From the NCBI GenBank assembly GCA_001596155.1, contig CP014771.1, forward strand, positions 3,472,001 to 3,536,000: a DNA stretch of 64,000 nt. The letters run 5' to 3'. Below the pieces are notes generated by a model. The model ran no database searches. It was not told where the DNA came from and was given only the letters and a program-made list of their open reading frames with translations. The DNA is from Hymenobacter psoromatis. GTDB lineage: Bacteria > Bacteroidota > Bacteroidia > Cytophagales > Hymenobacteraceae. A program made the position numbers and the translations under genes. Every line of letters starts with the position of its first letter. Position 1 is the stretch's first letter. Below are positions 36,839 through 45,038 of this stretch, piece by piece.

Positions 36839-37396
36839 ATGCCCCTCGGCGAAACCGTTTTGCTCACGCTGCGCCTGCCCGGCACGCTCACCGCCGCCAC
36901 CACCCGCGCGCTGCAAGCCGACCTGCGCCAGGCCCAGGCGGCCGGCCTCGACCACCGCCGCGCCCAGAAAGCGTTTTTCGTCAAGTTCGACGCGGCCCTC
37001 GACCGCGCCAGCCCCGGCCCGTGCTACTTCGAAAACGAACCACTAGCCGAAGCCTTGGCCGGCGAAATCATGATGCTCGAAGAAACCGGCTTCGTGGTGC
37101 ATGGCTTCGCCATCTTGCCCAACCACGCGCACCTCGTGCTGCACCTGCCCGCCCGCAGCGGCCTGGCCCTCGCCAAAGCCCTCGACCTGCTGCACCAGCG
37201 CACGGCCGCCGCCTGCCGCCGCCTCGTGCGCCCCAAGCTGCCGCCCGAAGCTCCATTTTGGCAGCCCGGCTGGCACGACTACCCCGTGGCCGACGCCGCC
37301 GAGCTAACGCGCATCCTGGCCTACGTGGGCGGCCAGCCCTGGCAGGCCGGCCTGGCCCAGCGCTACCAGGAGTGGCCGTATGTATTCAGCCGCTGA
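36839..37396 (+). CDS. REP-associated tyrosine transposase-like protein (RAYT)
   Basis: A 185-residue Y1/HUH protein. The HUH motif is GFAILPNHAHLVLHLPARSG near residue 92, and the catalytic tyrosine is expected in RILAYVGGQPWQAGL near residue 162, in the position of the RAYT YIxxNPVxAGL motif. The C-terminal WPYVFSR corresponds to the W..S.Y end of RAYTs. Its N-terminal 60 residues (LRLPGTLTAATTRALQADL, then FFVKFDAALDRA) are typical of Bacteroidota members. No IS ends are seen, but a long palindromic element lies directly upstream, the usual RAYT setting. Confidence 0.82.
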   Translation: MPLGETVLLTLRLPGTLTAATTRALQADLRQAQAAGLDHRRAQKAFFVKFDAALDRASPGPCYFENEPLAEALAGEIMMLEETGFVVHGFAILPNHAHLVLHLPARSGLALAKALDLLHQRTAAACRRLVRPKLPPEAPFWQPGWHDYPVADAAELTRILAYVGGQPWQAGLAQRYQEWPYVFSR

Positions 37397-37436
37397 GCCG
37401 GCGGGCTGTTCCGAAGCGGTTAAAAACCCGTAGGTT

Positions 37437-38384
37437 ATGCCAATGGCTCCACTGCTGCTCCTGCTTGCCTGCCTGCCGCTGGCCCCGGCCGATAGCCTGC
37501 GCCCCACCAGCCCGGTGCGGCACCTGGCCTACACCTACGCCAACGATTTTTTCTTCGGCACCGATTATTATTTTACCCAGGGAATGACCTTTGACTGGGC
37601 GAGCCCGGCGCTGGCCCGCTCGCCCATCAACCGCCTGCTGCCGCGCGGCCCCGCCGGCAGCCTGCGCACCCACGGCGTGGCGCTGCGCTACGATGGCTTC
37701 ACGCCGCTCAGCATCACCGATGCGCGCATTCGGGTGGGCGACCGGCCCTACGCGGCGTATCTCTACGCTTCGCTGTACCGCATCAACAATCAAGAAGGCA
37801 AAAAGCAGCGCCTGACTACGGCCGTCGAAATCGGCTACCTCGGCCCGGCGGCCGGCGGCAAGCTCATCCAGACCAAGCTGCACGAGCTCACCCACAACCC
37901 TACCCCCCGCGGCTGGGACCACCAGGTGCGCTCCGACGCCGTGCTGGGCTACCGCGCCAGCCTCGACAAGCAGCTCCTGGCCCTGGGCCGCGCCGCCGAG
38001 CTCATTGGCCGCGCCGAGGCCTCGCTGGGCACGCTCTACACCTACGCGGGGGTAGGCGGCCGCCTGCGAGTCGGCAACTTCACGCCCTTTTTTGCCAATG
38101 CGAACGCCTCTCGCCCGCCCCGCTGGCAGTGCTACGCCGAGGCCACGCTCAGCGGCCGGCTGGTGGGCTACGATGCCACGCTGCAAGGCGGATTGTTTAA
38201 TCGAAGCAGCCCGTATATATTGGCTTTCAGCCAACTAAGCCACACGGTGCTGCACAGCACCGGCGGCGTAGTGCTGGCGCACGGCGGCCTCAGCTTCACG
38301 GCCACGGCCGTGTACGTGGGGGCTGAGTTTGCGGGCGGCCGCACGCACCGCTGGGGTGTGGTGGGGGTAGGGCGGGATTTTTGA
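37437..38384 (+). CDS. LpxR-like outer-membrane lipid A deacylase (DUF2219)
   Basis: A 315-residue protein with a short signal peptide (APLLLLLACLPLAPA). LAYTYANDFFFGTDYYFTQG matches the LpxR N-terminus, where Asn, Asp and the following residues bind calcium and substrate. IRVGDRPYAAYLY is the second hallmark. The remainder alternates as membrane beta strands and ends in a terminal Phe (GVGRDF), as expected for a 12-strand barrel. LpxR removes the 3'-acyloxyacyl group from lipid A. Whether the catalytic His is kept is not certain to me. Confidence 0.8.
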   Translation: MPMAPLLLLLACLPLAPADSLRPTSPVRHLAYTYANDFFFGTDYYFTQGMTFDWASPALARSPINRLLPRGPAGSLRTHGVALRYDGFTPLSITDARIRVGDRPYAAYLYASLYRINNQEGKKQRLTTAVEIGYLGPAAGGKLIQTKLHELTHNPTPRGWDHQVRSDAVLGYRASLDKQLLALGRAAELIGRAEASLGTLYTYAGVGGRLRVGNFTPFFANANASRPPRWQCYAEATLSGRLVGYDATLQGGLFNRSSPYILAFSQLSHTVLHSTGGVVLAHGGLSFTATAVYVGAEFAGGRTHRWGVVGVGRDF

Positions 38385-38639
38385 TTCAGTTAACAGCTGC
38401 TGTTACGCGGTGGTACCGCCCTCCGCGTCAACCTCACCCCCTAGCCCCCTCTCCTGCGGAGAGGGGGAACTAGCTCTAGCTTAGTTTTATAATGCAAATC
38501 AATTAGATAAATTAAATATAAAGCTAAAAGATAGTTCCTCCTCTCCGCAGGAGAGGGGGCTAGGGGATGAGGTTGACGCGGAGGGCGACGCTGACCGCGT
38601 AATCAGCTGTTAAATGTTAATTGATACCTGTTAACTGAA
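38385..38639. repeat. 255-bp MITE-like inverted-repeat element
   Basis: The ends are TTCAGTTAACAG (from 38385) and CTGTTAACTGAA (to 38639). Inside, CGCCCTCCGCGTCAACCTC and the following CCCTAGCCCCCTCTCCTGCG (38417-38465) pair with the complementary stretch at 38540-38587. The centre of about 70 bp is AT-rich. No gene is contained. It fills the space between the convergent LpxR and EamA genes. Confidence 0.8.
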
Positions 38640-38642
38640 AAG

Positions 38643-39635
38643 CTACCGCGCCCGGTGAATGACGAACACGCCGGCCAAAATAACCACCATGCCCGCCGCG
38701 TGCCACAGGTTGAAGGCCTCGCCATCGAGCGCGCCCCAGGCCAGCGCCACGATGGGAATGAGGTAGGTGCTCGACGAGGCAAAAAGCGTAGTGGAGCGCT
38801 GCAACAGCATGTTAAACAGCAGCGTAGCCACGGCCGTGCTCAGCGTGGCCAGCAGCGCGATGTAGCCAAACGCCGCCCACGCGCCCGGCACCGTGGCCAG
38901 CTTGTGCGCGAAGCCCGTGCCCAGCAGCAAATACGCCAGCGCCGGCCCCCCGATAATAAGCAGCAGCAGCGACGTCACGGCCACCGGCGTGAGCGCGTGC
39001 AGCCGGTATTTTATCACGTTCACGCTCAGGCCGTAGCCGATGGTGGCCAGCACGATGTAGCCGCCGTACCAGGCGTTGCCCGCGCCGCCGGGGGCAGGGC
39101 CATCGGCGGCGCTGCCGCCCAGCAGCATCAGCACCAGCGTGCCCGCCAGGCCCAGCCCGATGCCCAGCACCCGCGCCCCGGTGAGGCGCTGCCCAAAAAA
39201 CAGCGCACCCATCAGCAGCGCAAACACCGCCGTGAGCGCATTGAGCACGCCCGCCAGCCCCGAGGCCAGCCGCGTTTCGGCGTAGGCAAACAAAAATGCC
39301 GGAATCAGCGTGCCCACCGTGCCGCCGAGGGCCAGCCACTTGAGCCGGCTGCGCTCGACGCGCCCGATTTCGCGCAGCGCAAACGGCAGCAGCAGCAGCG
39401 CCGCTACGCTCACCCGCGTGGCCCCCAGCTCCACCGCCGAAAACACCACTAAGCCCTTCTTGATCAGGATAAACGACGTGCCCCAGATGAGCGACAGCAC
39501 CAGCAGCAGCCCCCAGGCCGCCGCCGAGGGCGCTGGGCCCGCCGCCGGCCCCACCTCGGGCGCGGCCGATACGGCGGGGGGCGTCAGCTCGGCGGGCGTG
39601 GTGGGGGCGAGGGGGGGTAGGGCGGAGGCAGGCAT
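38643..39635 (-). CDS. EamA/DMT family transporter
   Basis: A 330-residue drug/metabolite transporter with ten hydrophobic helices in two EamA repeats. Repeat one starts WGLLLVLSLIWGTSFILIKKGL, repeat two near GYIVLATIGYGLSVNVIKYRL. The last helix reads WHAAGMVVILAGVFVIHRAR. The first 35 residues are Pro/Ala rich and likely a disordered cytosolic leader; a later start is possible but no ATG offers it before the first helix. Substrate unknown. Confidence 0.88.
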   Translation of the reverse strand: MPASALPPLAPTTPAELTPPAVSAAPEVGPAAGPAPSAAAWGLLLVLSLIWGTSFILIKKGLVVFSAVELGATRVSVAALLLLPFALREIGRVERSRLKWLALGGTVGTLIPAFLFAYAETRLASGLAGVLNALTAVFALLMGALFFGQRLTGARVLGIGLGLAGTLVLMLLGGSAADGPAPGGAGNAWYGGYIVLATIGYGLSVNVIKYRLHALTPVAVTSLLLLIIGGPALAYLLLGTGFAHKLATVPGAWAAFGYIALLATLSTAVATLLFNMLLQRSTTLFASSSTYLIPIVALAWGALDGEAFNLWHAAGMVVILAGVFVIHRAR

Positions 39636-39749
39636 GGGGCAAAATTACGGCCGGTAGCCGCGCCTGGCCGGTCCGCCGCTGGCGGCACCAGCGGCGCTGC
39701 CGTAACATTGCCGCAGATTTTGTACCCGTCACGCAGTGAGTTACTCAAT

Positions 39750-39849
39750 AGAACGTCATTCCGAGCTTGCCGAGGAATCTCGCTCGCATCGTTCGGGCTT
39801 CGTGCAACGATGCGAGCGAGATTCCTCGGCAAGCTCGGAATGACGTTCT
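39750..39849. repeat. Palindromic element, 44-bp perfect arms
   Basis: 39750-39793 is the exact reverse complement of 39806-39849, with a 12-bp loop. The outer sequence is AGAACGTCATTCCGAGCTTG. It lies between the divergent EamA and rpiA genes, so it is not a terminator by position. Same family as the elements at 36701 and 52218. Confidence 0.93.
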
Positions 39850-39907
39850 TTTTTGTTCCCTACTCCGTTAAGGAATATTAACAGCTTACTCGTAGCCCCT
39901 ACCCCCC

Positions 39908-40660
39908 ATGACTTCGCCCAACGCCCCCGCCCTCTCGCCCCAGGACCAGGAAAAAGCCCAGGCCGCCGCCGCCGCCGTGCGCTGGGTGCGCGATGGCATG
40001 GTGCTGGGCCTGGGCACCGGCACCACATCGGCCCACTTCATCACCCAGCTCGGCGAGCGGGTGCGCCAGGGCCTCAAGGTGCAGGGCCTCGCCACCTCGC
40101 TGGCCAGCGAGGCGCTGGCGCGGCAGGTGGGCATTCCGCTGCTGGAGCCCCGGCGCGGCCTCACCTTCGACCTGACCGTGGATGGGGCCGATGAGCTCGA
40201 CCCCGAGCTGCGCCTTATCAAGGGCGGCGGCGGGGCGCTGCTGCGCGAAAAAGTGCTCGAAACGGCCACGCGCTACCTGCTCGTCATTGTCGATTCGAGC
40301 AAGCTGGTGCCGCGCCTGGGCCGGTTTCCACTGCCGCTGGAAGTGGTGCCCTTCGCTCTGCCCTGGGTGCTCGATGCGGTCGAAAAGCTCGGCGGCGCGC
40401 CCGCCCTGCGCATGGCCAAAGACGACCCCAGCGCCCCCGTATATTCCGACCAGAAAAACCTGCTGGTGGATTGCCACTTCGGGCAAATCGCTGATGCTGA
40501 GCACTTGGCCGCGCAACTCAAAACCATTCCCGGCATTGTCGAGCACGGCCTGTTTCTGGGCCTGGCGCGGGCGGCCGTTATCATCCAGGATGGGCAGGCG
40601 CGGGTGCTGCGGCCGGGCCAGGCTGCCCGGCCCGCCACCGAGTTCACCGAGCTGCCGTAG
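39908..40660 (+). CDS. rpiA: Ribose-5-phosphate isomerase A
   Basis: A 250-residue enzyme that interconverts ribose-5-phosphate and ribulose-5-phosphate in the pentose phosphate pathway. Signatures: LGLGTGTTSAHFITQL (phosphate binding), LTVDGADELDPELRLIKGGGGALLREK (catalytic Asp residues and lysine) and NLLVDCHFG. Length is slightly above the usual 220-235 because of a short N-terminal extension. It is monocistronic, with a palindromic element upstream and a convergent gene downstream. Confidence 0.95.
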   Translation: MTSPNAPALSPQDQEKAQAAAAAVRWVRDGMVLGLGTGTTSAHFITQLGERVRQGLKVQGLATSLASEALARQVGIPLLEPRRGLTFDLTVDGADELDPELRLIKGGGGALLREKVLETATRYLLVIVDSSKLVPRLGRFPLPLEVVPFALPWVLDAVEKLGGAPALRMAKDDPSAPVYSDQKNLLVDCHFGQIADAEHLAAQLKTIPGIVEHGLFLGLARAAVIIQDGQARVLRPGQAARPATEFTELP

Positions 40661-40688
40661 GGGGGTAGGGCCGCGCCCTACCCCCTGC

Positions 40689-43274
40689 TCAGAGCCGGAA
40701 CTGCGCGCCCAGCTTCACGCCAAAGTTGTGGGCGTTGGGCAGGTCGCGATAGGTGAGGCGGTGAATGAAATCGACGCGTAAGAACTTGAAAATGTTCTCG
40801 ATACCATAGCCCGCCTCCAGGTAAGGAACGGCGCTGTTCAGGGAATGCAGGCGCACCAGGGGGTTGCCGTTCATGTCGAATGGGGGCAGCAGGTTCTGGT
40901 TGGCCTGCGTAAGCCCACCATACAGGCCGTTGGCCGTGGCAACGAGCCGCCAGTTGAAGCGCTTGATAACCGGAATGGCATTCAGAATTACCCCTTCGAA
41001 ATGATGGTCGAGGCGCAGCGATACCGAGCGGTCGGTCACAAACTCGAAATAACGCATCAGGTTGAACGAGTTGACGTTGAAGAACGGCGTTTCGTTGCCC
41101 AGCGGCGTTTTCAGGATGATGTACGGGACGGTATTGGGAATGTAGCTGCCCTCCACCCGGTAGGCCAGGCGGCCGAAGTGCCCGGCCGATACGCTGTGCG
41201 TTACCAGGAGGTTGAATTTCTGGTAAATCGGATGGTTGCTGTCATCGAAGAGGTTGCGCGAGCCCAGCGTGTAGCGAAAGGTGAACACCGGCCACTTTTT
41301 GAGCCCCACGGCGCGGCGACGGTTTTCGGCCTGCACCAGGTTTTCGTCGGGCGCGTAGCGCGATTCCACCACCACTTCCGACAGGCTCAGGTTGCGGCCC
41401 AGGGGCGCGTTGGTGCCTTGGTTGGGCGTGTCGTAGTACGAAAACGGGTGCAGCGGCGCAATGCCCTGGTAGCGCAGGCTCAGCATTTGGGTGAAGCCAT
41501 GAAACAGGTCGCGCTGCACGCTGGCCACCGCCAGGTTGCGCAGAATAACCCGCCCCTCCGTGAAGCGCCCCCAGCGCGCCGCCGCCACGAAAAGATTATT
41601 CTCGGGCAAAAAGTCGTTGTCGAGCAGGGCCACCTGCTCCACATCGTGCCGAAACTCGCCGCCAAACACCGTCCAGTGTCGTCGCTCGGCAATGTAGTTG
41701 GCCCGCAGCCCGTACTTCATGCGCCCGTCCCTGGTGCCGTAGGCCACGTAGGGTTGCAGCACCAGGTTGCGGCTGAAAGCCGGGGTAGTGCGAAACCCAA
41801 ACCGGAAGCGAGCACCCTCGAAGTTATTGTAAGCAAAGGTGTTGATGATGGGCCCTAGCTCAATCTGACTATTGGTGCCGCCCACCCGCTTGTAGCCGTT
41901 GATAAACAGGTCAATCCAGTCCAGGGTGTTGCGCACCGACGGCAGCTCGCGGGCCGAGTCGAGCACGGCAAAGGTCTGGCGCTCGCTTAGGCTCAGGGTG
42001 TCGGGCCGGTTTTTATCGAAATAGCCCTCGGCCTCGCCTTTCGGCAGTAGCCCGCTCATCAGGCCGCTGGTTTCGCTGTCGGTGCCCGGCTCCATCACCG
42101 TTGACACAATGGGCTGGTCGTAGAACGAGCCATCGTGGGACACATTGCGCTGAAAATCAGAATTTACCGTGGTGAAGCGCACGCGCAAAGCCGCCTGCTT
42201 CTCGCCGGGCTGAATGGCCACTACCAGGCGGGTGCGGGCGGCCAGGCCCGGCCCCTGGGCGGGCGGCGTCAGCTCCTGAAAAATGCGCAGGTCGGTCACG
42301 AAGTTGAGGTTGGCGTGCTCGCTGGCTATCACGTCGATGCGGCGCAGCGCGTAGCCCTGCTTCGTAATCCAGATGGTGCCTGAGAACGCCAAATCGTGCG
42401 AGCGCCGGGGCGTCACCCTGATTTTGTAGCACATGTCCTGGCCCACCAGCAGCGAATCCAGCAAATCGTAGTCGTAGGTGAGGCGTCCGCCCGCCGAAAT
42501 GGGCGAGATAAAATCCTTACCCAGAATATTTTGCCAGTTGGGATAAAAGTCAAAATTCTGGAAGTTAGAGCCCAGCATCTGACTCAGCACCGAGCCCTCG
42601 CGGGGGCCAGCGCCGCGCATCTGCTTGTGCTGAATATCCTCGCGGTGGTGCATGGGCGGCCCATATTTCACGTACACCTTCGAGCCCACTTCCGAGGCAA
42701 AGAGGGGCAGGGGCGCGTCGGGGTCGGCGGCGGCGGTGGCCCCCTGGCGCACGGCCAGCGCCCGGATGTCCTTCACCACCTTGCGGTTGGCCATCGATTT
42801 AGGCAGGTCGGTCAGGCTTACCTCAATGCGGTTGTAGGAAGTGTACTCGGCCGACCGCAGAGCCGTGCGCTCATTCTCGGGCTTATGCTTTTGCACTTCG
42901 CGCAGAATGCGAAACGCCGGGTTTTCGGGCTGGCGCGAGCTGATGAATACTTCGCCCAGCGCTACCCCCCCGCCTTTCCTGAGGCGAAATAAAATGGTTT
43001 GCTGCGGGGCATCCGTCAGCTTCTTGCGCAGCGTCAGAAACCCCAACGACGAGGCCGCCAGCGAGTCGGGCGTGTCCGCCACGGTCAGCTTAAATCGGCC
43101 TTCTATGTCGGCCGTGATGCCGGTGCTGGTGTGGGGCACGAAGATGGACGCGAACGGCACGGGCTCGCCCGAAGCCGCCTCCACCACCTGCCCGCTAAGT
43201 GTCATGCGTTGGGCCACTGCCAGCCGCCCTGTCAACAGCAGGCTTAGCAACAGTAGCGAAACGATAAATCTCAT
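40689..43274 (-). CDS. DUF5686 outer-membrane protein with carboxypeptidase-regulatory domain
   Basis: An 861-residue protein of a family common in Bacteroidota. A signal peptide (FIVSLLLLSLLLTGRLAVA) is followed by a CarboxypepD_reg-like domain (LSGQVVEAASGEPVPFASIF, IEGRFKLTV), then the DUF5686 region with RILREVQKHKPEN and YTSYNRIEVSLTDLP, and a C-terminal beta barrel ending in GVKLGAQFRL, whose last residues suit BAM insertion. It may be a receptor or surface-assembly protein; function is not established. Start ATG 43274 opens the signal peptide. Confidence 0.87.
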   Translation of the reverse strand: MRFIVSLLLLSLLLTGRLAVAQRMTLSGQVVEAASGEPVPFASIFVPHTSTGITADIEGRFKLTVADTPDSLAASSLGFLTLRKKLTDAPQQTILFRLRKGGGVALGEVFISSRQPENPAFRILREVQKHKPENERTALRSAEYTSYNRIEVSLTDLPKSMANRKVVKDIRALAVRQGATAAADPDAPLPLFASEVGSKVYVKYGPPMHHREDIQHKQMRGAGPREGSVLSQMLGSNFQNFDFYPNWQNILGKDFISPISAGGRLTYDYDLLDSLLVGQDMCYKIRVTPRRSHDLAFSGTIWITKQGYALRRIDVIASEHANLNFVTDLRIFQELTPPAQGPGLAARTRLVVAIQPGEKQAALRVRFTTVNSDFQRNVSHDGSFYDQPIVSTVMEPGTDSETSGLMSGLLPKGEAEGYFDKNRPDTLSLSERQTFAVLDSARELPSVRNTLDWIDLFINGYKRVGGTNSQIELGPIINTFAYNNFEGARFRFGFRTTPAFSRNLVLQPYVAYGTRDGRMKYGLRANYIAERRHWTVFGGEFRHDVEQVALLDNDFLPENNLFVAAARWGRFTEGRVILRNLAVASVQRDLFHGFTQMLSLRYQGIAPLHPFSYYDTPNQGTNAPLGRNLSLSEVVVESRYAPDENLVQAENRRRAVGLKKWPVFTFRYTLGSRNLFDDSNHPIYQKFNLLVTHSVSAGHFGRLAYRVEGSYIPNTVPYIILKTPLGNETPFFNVNSFNLMRYFEFVTDRSVSLRLDHHFEGVILNAIPVIKRFNWRLVATANGLYGGLTQANQNLLPPFDMNGNPLVRLHSLNSAVPYLEAGYGIENIFKFLRVDFIHRLTYRDLPNAHNFGVKLGAQFRL

Positions 43275-43506
43275 ATAATTAGGGCAATAGGCGCGGAGTG
43301 GGCAAGTAGAAAGTTGCGTCCGCAATTTACGCAAATCACCACGGCGTAGCAACAAATTCCACTGCCGGCAGCCGCGGAAAAACATAACCTAAGCATTCGG
43401 TTACCACGCTATTTAGCCCAAATGCCCTACCCCCTGTGTCCCCGGCTAACCGAGGGCGAGGGGATAGGGCACCTATAAACCTTAAAGACAGGCAGTCTGA
43501 GCCTTC

Positions 43507-44841
43507 TTATACCTCCACTTTGAGCGTGGCCGGGCGGTCCGTCACCTCAAACAGCTCGCCGTGGGGCACGATGGTAATCTGCCCGTATTCCTGCAAAAGC
43601 ATCTTGTAGGCATCGGCCACGGGGCGCGGCTTACGGTCGAGGTCGTAGAGGCCGCAGGCATTCACGGTGCCCTTTTGCTCGGCTAGGCCGGTTTCCCAGT
43701 CAATCTGGTCGATGAGTGAATACCACGTAAAGCCCAGCACCGGCACGCCTTCCTTGCGCATCCGCAGGATGTTGACCCACTGTTTCCAGAGCCACAGCGG
43801 GGCCTGCTCCGCGTCAAACACGTTGGTTTCGGTGTGCATCACCGGCTTCTTGTAACGCTGGTAGTAGTCGTGGGTAATGGTGTACCAGCCCAGCACGTCC
43901 ATGCTGGTCTGGATGCTGCCGTCGGGCAGCATTATTTTCTCGTTGCGGCCGTAGTAGTCGTTGCCCATCACCTGGTAGCCGGGCGGTTCGCCGGCCATGA
44001 ACCAGTCGTATTCGCGCCGGGTCATGCCGTTGTCATATAGGTAGTTAAGCACGTCGCCATCGGGCTGATGCGCGTAGAGCAGGTCCAGCGAGGCGAAGCG
44101 CAGCTTGTTCGCCAGCTGCACGACGGGGGTGTGCTCGGCGTGCAGCTCGTGCGTAAACTCTGCCGATTCGCTCTGCACAATCACGCAGTCGGGCCGGTGC
44201 TTGGCAATGCGCTGGGTGCCCATAATGCTGGCCGCCACCGTGTGCTTGAGGGCCGTCACGAAGCCTTTGTCCGACTTGAGCTGCTCGTTCCAAACACCGT
44301 CCTTGGCGCTCGACTTGGCCGTGACGTAAATCTCGTTCACCGGCGTGTAGTAGCGCACCCAGGGGTAGCGCTTGGCCACTTCCTCGCAGTAGGCCGCGAA
44401 ATGCACCGGCAGCTCGGGATTCTGGAAATTGCCCAGCCAGTCGGGCACGCCAAAATGCATCAAATCCAGAATAGGCGTAATTTCCAGCCGCTGCATCTCC
44501 GCCATTGCCAAGTCCGCAAATTCCCAGTCGTACTTGTCGGGGCTTTGCTGAATATTGTAGTACGGCAGGCCGTAGCGCAACACTTTCAGGCCCAGCTCTT
44601 TTACCAAGCCCAGGTCTTCCTTGTAGCGGTTATAGTGGTCGCACTCGGCCAGTTGGTCGCGACGGGTTTTGCCTTGGTTGATAGTAGGGTAGCTGCACTC
44701 AATGCCGGTGGCAAACATGAAGTTGTTGGGCAAGCCCGTGGGCAAGCCGTTGCCATTGTGCCCGCGCGCGCCCCCAAACTCATCGCCCTCGTAGTTGCCG
44801 CTGCCGAAGTGGTCCTTAATTTCTGTGAGAAAAGATTTCAT
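43507..44841 (-). CDS. Glycoside hydrolase family 1-like beta-glucosidase
   Basis: A 444-residue TIM-barrel protein. The acid/base Glu is E170 in YYTPVNEIYV and the nucleophile is in KPVMHTETNVF; the final barrel strand has VLGFTWYSLIDQIDWETGL, corresponding to GH1 WS.DN.EW. The N-terminal 40 residues are Gly/Asn-rich. The sequence is divergent from standard GH1 (no TFNEP), so substrate is open. It is the first of several genes on this strand dealing with sugars (GMC oxidoreductase, subunit 3, SDR), though separated from them by repeat-containing spacers. Confidence 0.82.
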   Translation of the reverse strand: MKSFLTEIKDHFGSGNYEGDEFGGARGHNGNGLPTGLPNNFMFATGIECSYPTINQGKTRRDQLAECDHYNRYKEDLGLVKELGLKVLRYGLPYYNIQQSPDKYDWEFADLAMAEMQRLEITPILDLMHFGVPDWLGNFQNPELPVHFAAYCEEVAKRYPWVRYYTPVNEIYVTAKSSAKDGVWNEQLKSDKGFVTALKHTVAASIMGTQRIAKHRPDCVIVQSESAEFTHELHAEHTPVVQLANKLRFASLDLLYAHQPDGDVLNYLYDNGMTRREYDWFMAGEPPGYQVMGNDYYGRNEKIMLPDGSIQTSMDVLGWYTITHDYYQRYKKPVMHTETNVFDAEQAPLWLWKQWVNILRMRKEGVPVLGFTWYSLIDQIDWETGLAEQKGTVNACGLYDLDRKPRPVADAYKMLLQEYGQITIVPHGELFEVTDRPATLKVEV

Positions 44842-44847
44842 GGAAAG

Positions 44848-45037
44848 TAGGGTAGGCGTTAGCCTGCCAGGTAGAAATGTAGGGTAGGCTTTAGCCTACC
44901 AGGCCCGAGAATTTGCGGTAAGCTTAAGCTTTCCGTTGAGCCAACTTATTGATTTGCTGCTTATAAACTACCTGTTTTTAGTAACGGCAAGCTAAAGCTT
45001 ACCCTACGCTTTACCTGGCAACCCAAAGCTTACCGCA
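44848..45037. repeat. Spacer filled with GTAGGGTAGGCTTTAGCC-type inverted repeats
   Basis: GTAGGGTAGGCGTTAGCCTGCC (44848) and GTAGGGTAGGCTTTAGCC (44879) face GGCAAGCTAAAGCTTACCC (44986-45005). The same motif forms the spacer after the GMC gene (46731-46828). The sequences can fold into hairpins. No gene is contained. Confidence 0.75.
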
Positions 45038-45038
45038 C

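Noticed and set aside
40845..41858. A 337-codon plus-strand frame opposite the DUF5686 gene
   Set aside because: Antisense shadow; the minus strand has a clear protein with signal peptide and beta barrel.
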